Below, in pieces: positions 1 through 5,873 of a stretch of DNA of 5,873 nt (position 1 is its first letter; each line of letters opens with the position of its first letter). The notes under the pieces were generated by a model, which did no database searches, had not been told where the DNA came from, and worked only from the letters and a program-made list of their open reading frames with translations. This DNA is from Saprospiraceae bacterium (GTDB lineage Bacteria > Bacteroidota > Bacteroidia > Chitinophagales > Saprospiraceae). Both the position numbers and the translations under genes were made by a program. Location of the stretch: positions 1 to 5,873 of the forward strand of contig JALZVN010000092.1 in assembly GCA_023299965.1 (NCBI GenBank), given 5' to 3'.

Positions 1-386
1 ACATAATTTTTCAGTATTCGAAGCAATTGCGCCCAAGAGTAATTGGATCGTCTATAGTGATGATTGGTGGATTGCCAGTTTTTATGATAATGAGAAAGCA
101 ATACTCCTTGCTCCTGTTGTGTTAGGATAAATCCAAATCGAGTAGGATTCCAATCCCCATCTGCCTTAGTCATTTTGAGCTCGAATTGATGTTCCACTTC
201 ACAGATACTTACTTCAGCATACCAATCATATTCTGTAGAAAAATAGAGTCGATATTCCTGCCCTACTTGAGCAATGCCACTAGCCTCCTTGGTCCACCAA
301 TTATTAAGATGTATCGGTTCTGTGATGGCAGCAAATATCTTAGCCGCTGGTGCATCTATAATCAAGTCATGAAGTATATCATACAT
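1..386 (-). CDS. SRPBCC (AHSA1/START-like) domain protein, 3' end cut by window edge
   Basis: The frame is open from an ATG at 386 to the left edge, giving 128 codons with no stop, so the C-terminus is outside the window. The protein starts MYDILHDLIIDAPAAKIFAA, the first strand and helix of the SRPBCC fold. It then shows family marks: NWWTK (about residues 29-33), YDWYAEV (54-60), MTKADGDWNPT followed by GF.L (75-90), and a tail H..W......HYRRSNYSWAQLL..LK. The family is usually about 140-150 residues, so perhaps 10-20 are missing. Members bind hydrophobic ligands in a deep cavity or resemble Aha1; no specific substrate can be named. The start lies 12 bases after the feoB stop, so co-transcription with feoAB is likely. 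There is no signal peptide, so it is probably cytosolic. Family assignment is firm; a role in iron handling is only inferred from position. Confidence 0.85.
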   Translation of the reverse strand, partial: MYDILHDLIIDAPAAKIFAAITEPIHLNNWWTKEASGIAQVGQEYRLYFSTEYDWYAEVSICEVEHQFELKMTKADGDWNPTRFGFILTQQEQGVLLSHYHKNWQSTNHHYRRSNYSWAQLLRILKNY

Positions 387-398
387 CTTAGATCCCTT

Positions 399-2525
399 TT
401 AGGATAATATCTGATAGGTTAACATAGATCCGAAATAAGCCATTAGCGTCATGAACACAAACTGTATCATTGGCCATTTCCAAGAGTTTGTCTCTTTACG
501 CACCACTGCCAGCGTACTCATGCACTGCATGGCAAATACATAAAATATCAGCAGACTCATGGCGACTGCAAAAGTGAAAGTCTTTTGTCCTGTTTTAGGA
601 TTCACTTCAGCTGCCATTTGCTTTCGTATTTCAAAATCGTTTTCTGTACTCCCTACGTTGTATATAGTAGCCATAGTACCTACAAATACTTCTCGAGCAG
701 CGAAGGAAGTAATCAGCGCAATCCCGATCTTCCAATCAAATCCTAAAGGCGCTATCGCGGGTTCTATAAATTTTCCTAGATGACCTGCATAAGAAGCTTC
801 TAATTTTTTAGATGCTAATAAATCCGCTGTAGCATCTTCAGTCAAATTACCTTGCACAGATAACTCTGAAGTCACTGATTCTGCTTGAGCCATCTTTCCC
901 GATGGTCCATAACTACTCAAAAACCATAACACTACAGAAATAATCATAATGATACGTCCTGCTTCCCAAACAAAGGCAAACACCTTGTCTTTTACTACTA
1001 AAAGCACATTGCGTAAGGAAGGCAGTTTGTAATCTGGTAATTCTAGCATCAAAAAACTACGCTCATCTGACTTTAATATAAACTTAAACACCAACGCAGA
1101 TAGCAATGCTCCCAGTATGCCGAGTCCATATAAACCAAAGAATACCAAACCTTGTAGATTGAATATCCCTAAGACAGTGCTTGCCGGAACTACCAGTGCT
1201 ATCAAAATGATATATACTGGGATCCTAGCACTACAACTAATCAAAGGAGCTACCATGATGGTAATCATACGCTCCTTCCAGTTGGGGATGGTACGGGTAG
1301 ACATCACCGCTGGTATAGCACATGCTGTACTCGACACCATTGCGACTAAACTCTTTCCATTCATTCCGAATCGTTGCATAAATCTATCAAAGAGAAAAAC
1401 TACTCGCGCCATATATCCAGACTGCTCCAATATCGAAACAAAGAAAAACAAGATGGCAATCTGAGGAATGAATATAAGTACTCCACCCAATCCTGCAATG
1501 AGCCCTTCTGTCAGTAAAGATCTAAACCAAGAATCCGGCAAGACGCTCTCGACTGATCCCGCTAGTGTTCCAAATAAACCTTCTATAGCATCCATTGGCA
1601 ATCCAGCCCAAGCAAATATCGCTTGGAACATGAATAACATAATCAGAAAGAAAACGCCAACTCCGATAATCGGATGGGCTAAATATTGATCAATCTTAGC
1701 AGAAGTATTTTCATTATCCACTTCTGAAGTCATGACACGTTGTACAATAGGGCTAAATTCATCGTAGCGAGCCATTGTTTCCTTGACTTGATGATCGAGA
1801 GAAATAAATCCCGTATTGGCTAGTTGTTGTCCTATATTGATTCGGTCTGCGGCATCAATAAAACTATACGCTTGATAGTGATGCGCAACTAGAATATTTT
1901 GATAGTCGTTGTCAAATCCGGTACTCTCCTTGACAAGCGATGCCGTCTCTTGGAGTTGTTTTTTCGGCTTGAAGAATCTTGCTGTAGACACAAAAGTTGC
2001 AGGTGAGGCACACATCTTATCCATCTCCTCTAGAAGATCCGACACACCATATCCAGTCTTACTACTAATTTTGACTACTCTTAGGTCAAGTTTTTTTGAC
2101 AAGGTCTCGATATCAATGGATTTTTTTCTACTCTCCATCAGATCAGTCATGTTCAATGCCAGAACGCAAGGAATGCTGAGTTCTATAATTTGTGTCAGCA
2201 GTAACAGTTGTTTGTCTAATTGGGTGCTATCACATATATAAATTATCCCATTAGGATAATTCTGATCATCAGGATTGGCAAGTACTTTAGATACAACGAG
2301 TTCATCTTTTGTACTAGGATAGAAACTATATGTACCGGGTAAGTCAAGCAATTGAATTGCATAATTTGGCAGTTTGAGCTTCGCAAACTTTACGTCCACG
2401 GTAACCCCCGGATAATTGGCAACTTTTTGATTTTGGCCTGTAAGTCGATTGAAAATGGAAGATTTTCCACTATTGGGATTACCGCATAATGCGATTTTTA
2501 ATTGGGGTTTATTATTGCTAATCAT
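399..2525 (-). CDS. feoB: Ferrous iron transport protein B (GTPase-coupled Fe(II) permease)
   Basis: This is the inner-membrane Fe(II) uptake permease, 708 residues, full length for the family. The N-terminal G domain has all signature loops: G1 GNPNSGKS (15-22), switch I around GVTV (40-43), G3 DLPG (61-64), G4 NMTD (125-128) and G5 SSKTGYG (154-160). A helical GDI-like spacer follows to about 280. The membrane part (about 285-705) has hydrophobic segments near 286-306, 345-366, 420-447, 452-482, 513-537, 598-620, 648-672 and 683-705. The two Gate regions carry the conserved cysteines: C402 in STACAIPAVMSTRTI and C431 in SCSARIPVY. The conserved AAREVFVGTMATIY segment lies at 609-622. The start ATG overlaps the feoA stop by four bases (ATGA), which fixes the start and implies translational coupling. 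No FeoA domain is fused to it, unlike some Bacteroidota FeoB proteins. No truncation or missing key residue is seen. Confidence 0.97.
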   Translation of the reverse strand: MISNNKPQLKIALCGNPNSGKSSIFNRLTGQNQKVANYPGVTVDVKFAKLKLPNYAIQLLDLPGTYSFYPSTKDELVVSKVLANPDDQNYPNGIIYICDSTQLDKQLLLLTQIIELSIPCVLALNMTDLMESRKKSIDIETLSKKLDLRVVKISSKTGYGVSDLLEEMDKMCASPATFVSTARFFKPKKQLQETASLVKESTGFDNDYQNILVAHHYQAYSFIDAADRINIGQQLANTGFISLDHQVKETMARYDEFSPIVQRVMTSEVDNENTSAKIDQYLAHPIIGVGVFFLIMLFMFQAIFAWAGLPMDAIEGLFGTLAGSVESVLPDSWFRSLLTEGLIAGLGGVLIFIPQIAILFFFVSILEQSGYMARVVFLFDRFMQRFGMNGKSLVAMVSSTACAIPAVMSTRTIPNWKERMITIMVAPLISCSARIPVYIILIALVVPASTVLGIFNLQGLVFFGLYGLGILGALLSALVFKFILKSDERSFLMLELPDYKLPSLRNVLLVVKDKVFAFVWEAGRIIMIISVVLWFLSSYGPSGKMAQAESVTSELSVQGNLTEDATADLLASKKLEASYAGHLGKFIEPAIAPLGFDWKIGIALITSFAAREVFVGTMATIYNVGSTENDFEIRKQMAAEVNPKTGQKTFTFAVAMSLLIFYVFAMQCMSTLAVVRKETNSWKWPMIQFVFMTLMAYFGSMLTYQILS

Positions 2526-2734
2526 ACTATAATCAAAGATTTAGCCTCTTCTTCTCGCATGGCAAAGTGCCTATTACTAGCCAATATATAGTATGAACCG
2601 ATACGTGGATTTGATCTTAGCAACTTGACTTTCGCACCTGGCAAAACGCCCATAGACATCATCCGCTGCGCTATGAAATCATCCTTAAAGTGGGAAAGAA
2701 TACCTTCTTTTTTTTCTAATATACTATGATGCAT
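2522..2734 (-). CDS. feoA: Ferrous iron transport protein A (SH3-like FeoA domain)
   Basis: This small cytosolic protein of 70 residues forms the SH3-like partner of FeoB and is needed for full Fe(II) uptake in systems where it has been tested. The family pattern is visible. A lead-in helix contains FIAQRMMSMGVLPG (about 25-38), equivalent to the usual RL.dmGl.pG. Strands follow in AKVKLLRSNPRIGSYYILASN, and the end FAMREEEAKSLIIV matches the usual Lr..eA..I.V. Its stop codon overlaps the feoB ATG. The chosen ATG (2734-2732) lies 22 bases downstream of a consensus Bacteroidota -7 element, giving a short leader. It is the first gene of the operon and is probably controlled by the palindrome at 2769-2785. 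Confidence 0.95.
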   Translation of the reverse strand: MHHSILEKKEGILSHFKDDFIAQRMMSMGVLPGAKVKLLRSNPRIGSYYILASNRHFAMREEEAKSLIIV

Positions 2735-2756
2735 AGGTCTTGAGATTCCTTGAACT

Positions 2757-2788
2757 CAAAAGTACCTATTTAGACGCAATCTAAACAA
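2757..2788 (-). promoter_or_regulatory. Bacteroidota-type promoter of the feo operon
   Basis: On the minus strand TACTTTTG (2764-2757) matches the Bacteroidota -7 consensus TAnnTTTG at every fixed position. A TTG at 2788-2786 sits 21 bases upstream, acceptable for the -33 element. The expected start of transcription lies a few bases downstream, leaving a 5' leader of only about 15-20 bases before the feoA ATG. The match is seen directly; activity is inferred. Confidence 0.7.
2769..2785. promoter_or_regulatory. Palindromic operator, probably for a DtxR/MntR-type metal-sensing repressor
   Basis: The sequence TTTAGACGCAATCTAAA is a perfect inverted repeat: arms TTTAGA (2769-2774) and TCTAAA (2780-2785) around a 5-base spacer. 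It fills most of the gap between the -33 and -7 elements of the feo promoter, so a bound protein would block RNA polymerase. TTTAG...CTAAA half-sites resemble operators of the DtxR/MntR/IdeR family, whose members repress iron or manganese uptake genes when metal is plentiful. It does not resemble the classical 19-bp Fur box (GATAATGAT...). The palindrome and its position are seen; the identity of the regulator is inferred, since no regulator gene lies in the window. Confidence 0.6.
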
Positions 2789-2982
2789 TCTTTGATGTTT
2801 AAAGTTAAGGATCTGTCTCGAATTAAAATTAATGACCATTATAAACTATTGATAGGAAATAGCTTATAATCTAGAGCACACAACAAAGTTTCGAAAATAA
2901 TGTCACAAAAATACCTACTCGAGATAGCATATATTCAAATAAATTAGCATCTTTGCGGTTCCAACAAGAGATTTGCATTTAC

Positions 2983-3002
2983 CACAAACAATAGAGTTTG
3001 TG
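2983..3002. repeat. Perfect 7-bp inverted repeat (CACAAAC/GTTTGTG)
   Basis: CACAAAC at 2983-2989 is exactly complementary to GTTTGTG at 2996-3002 around a 6-base loop AATAGA. It lies about 27 bases downstream of the weak plus-strand promoter-like string at 2948-2955. It could be a small hairpin in a short transcript or a protein-binding site. In AT-rich DNA a 7-bp match may also be chance. Confidence 0.4.
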
Positions 3003-3067
3003 ACACACGATATTGAAAATAGTGACTCAATAGTATATATAGTCGGCATGTCTAGTAACGGATTTAC

Positions 3068-3110
3068 TTTTTGAGGGAAAACCAAATGAAATAAATTATC
3101 TCCTCAAGAA
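3068..3110. repeat. Imperfect inverted repeat with long loop
   Basis: TTGAGG at 3071-3076 pairs with CCTCAA at 3102-3107. Pairing extends outward by one T-G wobble and two T-A pairs, to 3068 and 3110. The loop is about 25 bases. There is no T-rich tract next to it, so it is a poor terminator candidate for the cupin transcript. Confidence 0.25.
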
Positions 3111-3232
3111 AAATCTTAAACTCCATTAAATTCAAAAGACGCAGTATAATTTATCAATACACCTTTTATATTTTACTTTTGAGTCCTATTTTCTTCAACT
3201 CTCCTTCTTTTTTCCAATTCAATTAACTTTAC

Positions 3233-3616
3233 CTAGATCCAATCCAAATCCTTGACGGTTTGGTCAGTTTCGACATCGCCTGTATGCGCTGTATCTTTGG
3301 GTTCAAAAAGTAGATTCAATACCACATCACCATTAGTATATGGTCTATGTTCTATGCCTTTTGGAACGATTAATACTTCTCCCTCTTTTACTTCTACTGA
3401 ATGTCCGTCTCTAAAGTCCATACGCAGTACTCCTTTGAAAACCATGAAGAGTTCGTCCTCGTTATCATGTTTGTGCCATACAAAATCACCCTTTAACTTG
3501 CAGAGTTTGACATACTGACCATTGAGTTCTCCAATAATATGAGGTGTCCATAACTTTTCGAATAGAGAAAACTTCTCCATGATATTAATGGGTTGGATAT
3601 CTTTTACGTTTTGCAT
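3233..3616 (-). CDS. Small single-domain cupin protein
   Basis: The protein has 127 residues from the preferred ATG at 3616. Cupin motif 1 is clear: GDFVWHKHDNEDELFMVFKG, with probable metal ligands H48, H50 and E55. Motif 2 is GEVLIVPKGIEHRPYTNGD, with the fourth ligand H90. The whole chain matches a common bacterial cupin subfamily in pattern (LW.P...GELN.QYVKL.KLKG.FVWHKH...DELF.V.KG), ending in HTGDVETDQTVKDLDWI. No signal peptide is seen, so it is cytosolic. Substrate and reaction are unknown; the fold covers isomerases, dioxygenases and binding proteins. The frame extends to a GTG at 3646, but those ten extra residues (VLFFAIKKIR in frame) look non-family and overlap a promoter-like string, so ATG 3616 is preferred. 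It appears to be a single-gene unit. Confidence 0.9.
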   Translation of the reverse strand: MQNVKDIQPINIMEKFSLFEKLWTPHIIGELNGQYVKLCKLKGDFVWHKHDNEDELFMVFKGVLRMDFRDGHSVEVKEGEVLIVPKGIEHRPYTNGDVVLNLLFEPKDTAHTGDVETDQTVKDLDWI

Positions 3617-3634
3617 TCTGATTTTTTTTATTGC

Positions 3635-3642
3635 GAAAAATA
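3635..3642 (-). promoter_or_regulatory. Possible -7 element of the cupin gene
   Basis: TATTTTTC on the minus strand (3642-3635) matches TAnnTTTG in all fixed positions except the last. It ends 18 bases before the cupin ATG at 3616, a spacing like that in the feo promoter. No TTG is found at the proper distance upstream, so this is only a candidate. Confidence 0.3.
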
Positions 3643-3734
3643 GCACTTGAAATTTAAAATGGCATACATACTAATCAGGAAGGTATGGATTTTCTGTAGA
3701 GCATCAAGAATCTTGTGATGATCATTTAACATAA

Positions 3735-3866
3735 GGGATCGGAAGCAGGCGACCATAGGGAGGCGTCACGAGCAAGGTGCTAGCGAGGTGGGTTCAGCAA
3801 GGTGCTCGGGACCGTAGTCCTGGAAGAGCCCGACCCTGCCAGCCCATTTTTCATGGGCTGGCAGGG
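3735..3866. repeat. GC-rich structured intergenic islet, probably a dispersed repeat element
   Basis: This block stands out in AT-rich surroundings: 39 of the 60 bases at 3781-3840 are G or C. It contains an 11-base direct repeat AGCAAGGTGCT (3771-3781 and 3796-3806). It also has a TCGGG/CCCGA inverted repeat (3806-3810 and 3829-3833) enclosing an overlapping GGAC/GTCC pair, and the perfect 14-bp hairpin at 3834-3866. No frame in it codes convincingly. Composition, nested palindromes and position between two genes fit a REP- or MITE-like element copied around the genome. Copy number cannot be judged from one window. Confidence 0.55.
3834..3866. terminator. Perfect 14-bp hairpin downstream of the T9SS protein gene
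   Basis: CCCTGCCAGCCCAT (3834-3847) and ATGGGCTGGCAGGG (3853-3866) are exact complements around a 5-base loop. On the minus strand the hairpin begins 16 bases after the stop of the 588-residue protein, so it could end or stabilise that transcript. Neither side has the T-tract of a canonical intrinsic terminator (minus-strand continuation is GTCGGGCTCTTCC). Its role as a terminator is therefore inferred from stability and position, and it may simply be part of the repeat islet. Confidence 0.5.
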
Positions 3867-3882
3867 ATATGCCCACAAAAAA

Positions 3883-5649
3883 CTAATCTATCACAACTAA
3901 CTTTTGATAAAATAATTGATCTTGCGCAATCGCATGGATAATATAGGTACCCGAGACAAATTGGTCCAAAGAAAGCTGCATAGTATGCTGATCCGTAAAA
4001 GTAATGTTGTGCGTCACGTCACGACCTTGCACATCTATGATCTGAAACTGTTTTAATGATTTTGCAATATTTTCTAATTCGATAGTTACTACCCCTTGGC
4101 TCGGATTTGGATATAGGTTCAATTGTTGAGAAGAAGATCTATCGACAGCATCCTTAATAAAGTCTAGCATTGCAGACTGGATACATCCCGCTGCATCAGT
4201 GACTGTGACAAAATAAGTAAATCCTACTTCAGGATTTACCACTAGAGATCCATCCACGTTAACATTCCAATCATAAGTATATGGGGCGTATCCTCCAATC
4301 ACTTCGGCTAAAATATTACCCTCAGCTGTAATGACCAATTCAATCCCTAATGGAATAACGCATTCAACCATGATGCTACTCGAAGCTATACAGCCACTCG
4401 CAATATCAGTCACTGCTAAAATATAGGTCTCACACCTTTCCACCTGTATCATTTCTTCAGAAGAAATAAATTCGCCCTGTTCCGTGAACCATTCATAGGT
4501 ATATTCAGTGCCCATAGTAGAAGCAAGAGCAGTGAGTATAACAGTAGTACCAAAACAAGTACCACCTCCAATAGTAAAAGCAAGCTCCGGAATAGACGCT
4601 TCGTTCACAACCACCACATCTATATCTATACAACCAGTGGACTGATTAGTCACCTCCAAAGTATAAACTCCCGCGCGTTCTGGTATAGCCGTTGGCTGAT
4701 CAGTAGGTCCGAAAATACTCCCACCAGAAGAGACTGTCCAACTATAGGTAATATCTACACCTAAGGTAGTGCTGGGTCCACCTATCTCAGTGCCAATATT
4801 GCCAAAACATGCAAGGGTAACATCTGATCCTGCATCTGCGATAAGGCCTCCGTCAACAATTGCAGAAAATAGAAAGTACTGCTCACAACCATTGAGTGTA
4901 TCCATCTTGACCAAGGTATAGGTGTCTGTGATACTTAATATGGCAAGTATGGGATTATTGAGACCTGTACTTAATCCGTCTTGTGCTTGCCATGCATAAG
5001 TACACATCGTATCTAGTGCAATATATATTCGAGGGTCCAGCAAAATAGAATCTTCGCAGGTGCTGGGTTGTTGTAAATCTACAATCAAGGTAGGGATGGT
5101 CTCATCAAATAAAACACTAGCTACAATGACAACACTGCATCCATTTCCCAGAAATGTAACGGTCAAAGTATAATTTCCTGGCTCATCTACTATTGCATCT
5201 ACAGTATCACTAATTATAGGTCCACTTGGACCAATCCATTCAAATTCGAAATCGCCTGGCTCCGAAATTTCTACATCAAAAAGAACTGTTGTATTCGAAC
5301 AAGACAGCACATCAAAAGGTGCCAAAAGTACTGGATACAGATTCAAATCTAATTCTACTAGAACAGTATCAAATGCCATCTCGTCAGTATCCATATCTGT
5401 CACCTTCAGAAAATAGGCTCCCGGCTCAACAACTATTGGAAATTGGATGTCAGAAAAGAAACCAAATGATCCAGTCCATTCGTATTTTATAGTCGGCCCA
5501 ACGGAAGTATTAACCGAACCTAATGTAACCTCTGGATTATCACATGCAATTATTTGATCTGGCCCCGCATCAGATACTAGATTCTGACCGAGTAAATTTA
5601 AACTGCTTAAAAGGATCAAAGAGATCAGGAGTAGTTTTAAGTAGTTCAT
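3883..5649 (-). CDS. Secreted multi-domain Ig/PKD-like protein with T9SS type A sorting domain
   Basis: The protein has 588 residues. An N-terminal signal peptide (K5, then a Leu/Ile-rich core to about residue 21, LLGQ) targets the Sec pathway. About six modules of roughly 80 residues follow, near 26-100, 103-182, 184-266, 268-350, 351-431 and 436-498. Each has a core tryptophan in a Y.W or F.W strand (W58, W138, W220, W304, W387, W461), and most have a closing strand of the type Y.L.VTD...GC. Two begin with the DAGPDQ..C / ADAGSDVTLAC phrase common in Bacteroidota surface proteins. Module six (GGYAPYTYDWNV...YFVTVTDAAGC) resembles SprB-type repeats. The C-terminal domain (510-588) starts LYPNPSQG and ends QKLVVID, the type A signal for T9SS export and surface attachment. 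No enzymatic domain is seen; adhesion or a structural surface role is a guess. The ATG is fixed by the signal peptide. Confidence 0.9.
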   Translation of the reverse strand: MNYLKLLLISLILLSSLNLLGQNLVSDAGPDQIIACDNPEVTLGSVNTSVGPTIKYEWTGSFGFFSDIQFPIVVEPGAYFLKVTDMDTDEMAFDTVLVELDLNLYPVLLAPFDVLSCSNTTVLFDVEISEPGDFEFEWIGPSGPIISDTVDAIVDEPGNYTLTVTFLGNGCSVVIVASVLFDETIPTLIVDLQQPSTCEDSILLDPRIYIALDTMCTYAWQAQDGLSTGLNNPILAILSITDTYTLVKMDTLNGCEQYFLFSAIVDGGLIADAGSDVTLACFGNIGTEIGGPSTTLGVDITYSWTVSSGGSIFGPTDQPTAIPERAGVYTLEVTNQSTGCIDIDVVVVNEASIPELAFTIGGGTCFGTTVILTALASTMGTEYTYEWFTEQGEFISSEEMIQVERCETYILAVTDIASGCIASSSIMVECVIPLGIELVITAEGNILAEVIGGYAPYTYDWNVNVDGSLVVNPEVGFTYFVTVTDAAGCIQSAMLDFIKDAVDRSSSQQLNLYPNPSQGVVTIELENIAKSLKQFQIIDVQGRDVTHNITFTDQHTMQLSLDQFVSGTYIIHAIAQDQLFYQKLVVID

Positions 5650-5732
5650 TTTGCTGATTTTTATTCATTCTATTGCTATATATCTTTTTTGATCTGTGGG
5701 CGAGCCCTTATCAGGACCGAGTCATCCGCTAC

Positions 5733-5837
5733 TATTGGTCTTCCTGATATCTTGTTCCGCATAGTCGTAGCTAGTCTTCACCTATCGGTTCAGCCTTCGA
5801 TACTCCTTGCCTTACTAAGATATCAGTTTGACCAATA
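5733..5837. repeat. Long imperfect inverted repeat in the spacer upstream of the T9SS protein gene
   Basis: The arm at 5733-5753 (TATTGGTC, TTC, CTGATATCTT) is complementary to the arm at 5817-5837 (AAGATATCAG, TTT, GACCAATA), with only the three central bases unpaired. The 63 bases between them carry no convincing gene. The block 5701-5760 is 31/60 G+C, higher than the AT-rich spacer at 2789-3232. It could form a stem-loop RNA, be a regulatory palindrome, or be the edge of a repeat or mobile element continuing to the right. The whole 5650-5873 stretch has no supported gene, and I found no TAnnTTTG promoter for the downstream gene. Confidence 0.55.
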
Positions 5838-5873
5838 ACGCTGCTACCTCTCTCGCATTTTTTGAAAATAACT

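Larger units (their letters stand above)
2789..3232. other. AT-rich gene-free spacer between cupin and feo operon
   Basis: No credible gene is present on either strand. The only ATG frames are tiny, such as 24 codons at 2795-2869 (+). The spacer contains a weak plus-strand promoter-like string, AGCATCTTTGC at 2946-2956. This differs from TAnnTTTG at the first base (CATCTTTG at 2948-2955) and has no TTG upstream. There are also two inverted repeats: a perfect CACAAAC/GTTTGTG (2983-3002) and a looser one around TTGAGG/CCTCAA (3068-3110). No clear intrinsic terminator is visible downstream of the cupin stop. Confidence 0.6.

Noticed and set aside
186..407. 73-codon plus-strand open frame at the left end
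   Set aside because: It lies antisense to the SRPBCC gene, which has clear family motifs across the same bases. The plus-strand peptide shows no recognisable domain.
559..2241. Several plus-strand open frames of 73-115 codons
   Set aside because: All are antisense shadows of feoB, whose protein is intact and conserved over the entire stretch.
2757..2790. Classical Fur box in the feo promoter
   Set aside because: No GATAATGAT-type array is present; the palindrome fits DtxR/MntR-type half-sites better.
2795..2869. 24-codon plus-strand frame in the spacer
   Set aside because: Too short, no ribosome site or promoter of its own, and no recognisable peptide; expected by chance.
3252..3518. 88-codon plus-strand frame
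   Set aside because: It is antisense to the cupin, whose metal-binding motifs are clear; the peptide is Ser/Thr-rich and without features.
3617..3646. Longer cupin start (GTG at 3646)
   Set aside because: The extra ten residues do not resemble the family N-terminus, GTG is the weaker start codon, and the segment overlaps a promoter-like TATTTTTC.
3771..3806. CRISPR-like repeat pair (AGCAAGGTGCT twice)
   Set aside because: Only two 11-base copies, too short and too few for an array, and no cas genes nearby.
5226..5492. 88-codon plus-strand frame opposite the secreted protein
   Set aside because: It is antisense to the Ig-like modules 1 and 2; no domain and no promoter.
5676..5762. 28-codon minus-strand frame (MRNKISGRPIVADD...) upstream of the secreted protein gene
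   Set aside because: Short, runs through the inverted-repeat arm, no known family; could not be supported as a gene.
5690..5873. Group II intron or retron RNA
   Set aside because: The inverted repeat and composition prompted the idea, but no domain V motif, reverse transcriptase or msr/msd layout can be shown within the window. Kept only as an open structural finding.

Overview
The window looks like a chromosomal piece of a member of the Bacteroidota, perhaps Saprospiria-like, although the class is only a guess. Three things point there. A large secreted protein ends in a type IX secretion (T9SS, Por) sorting domain. The promoter of the iron operon matches the Bacteroidota -7 consensus TAnnTTTG. 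The genes lack recognisable Shine-Dalgarno sites. Coding DNA is moderately AT-rich and all five genes lie on the minus strand.

Reading in the direction of transcription, from high to low coordinates: 5650-5873 has no convincing gene but holds a long imperfect inverted repeat in DNA that is GC-richer than the other spacers. Next is a 588-residue exported multi-domain protein with a signal peptide, about six Ig/PKD-like modules and a T9SS type A C-terminal domain (5649-3883). It is followed by a GC-rich structured islet (3866-3735) ending in a perfect 14-bp hairpin, which looks like a dispersed intergenic element. Then comes a small single-domain cupin (3616-3233) and about 500 bp of AT-rich spacer. 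Last is the ferrous iron uptake operon feoA-feoB (2734-399), followed after only 12 bases by an SRPBCC/AHSA1-like gene that runs off the left edge.

The functional unit that can be argued with confidence is feoA-feoB-SRPBCC. FeoB is a full-length G-protein-coupled Fe(II) permease and FeoA its small SH3-like partner; their reading frames overlap in ATGA. The promoter upstream of feoA contains a perfect 17-bp palindrome (TTTAGA-N5-TCTAAA) exactly between its -33 and -7 elements. This is the expected geometry for repression by a metal-sensing DtxR/MntR-type regulator. The cupin and the T9SS protein appear to be independent units.

I see no clear new defence or mobile system. The best leads are the feo operator, the SRPBCC gene in the feo operon, and the two structured non-coding segments (3735-3866 and 5733-5837).
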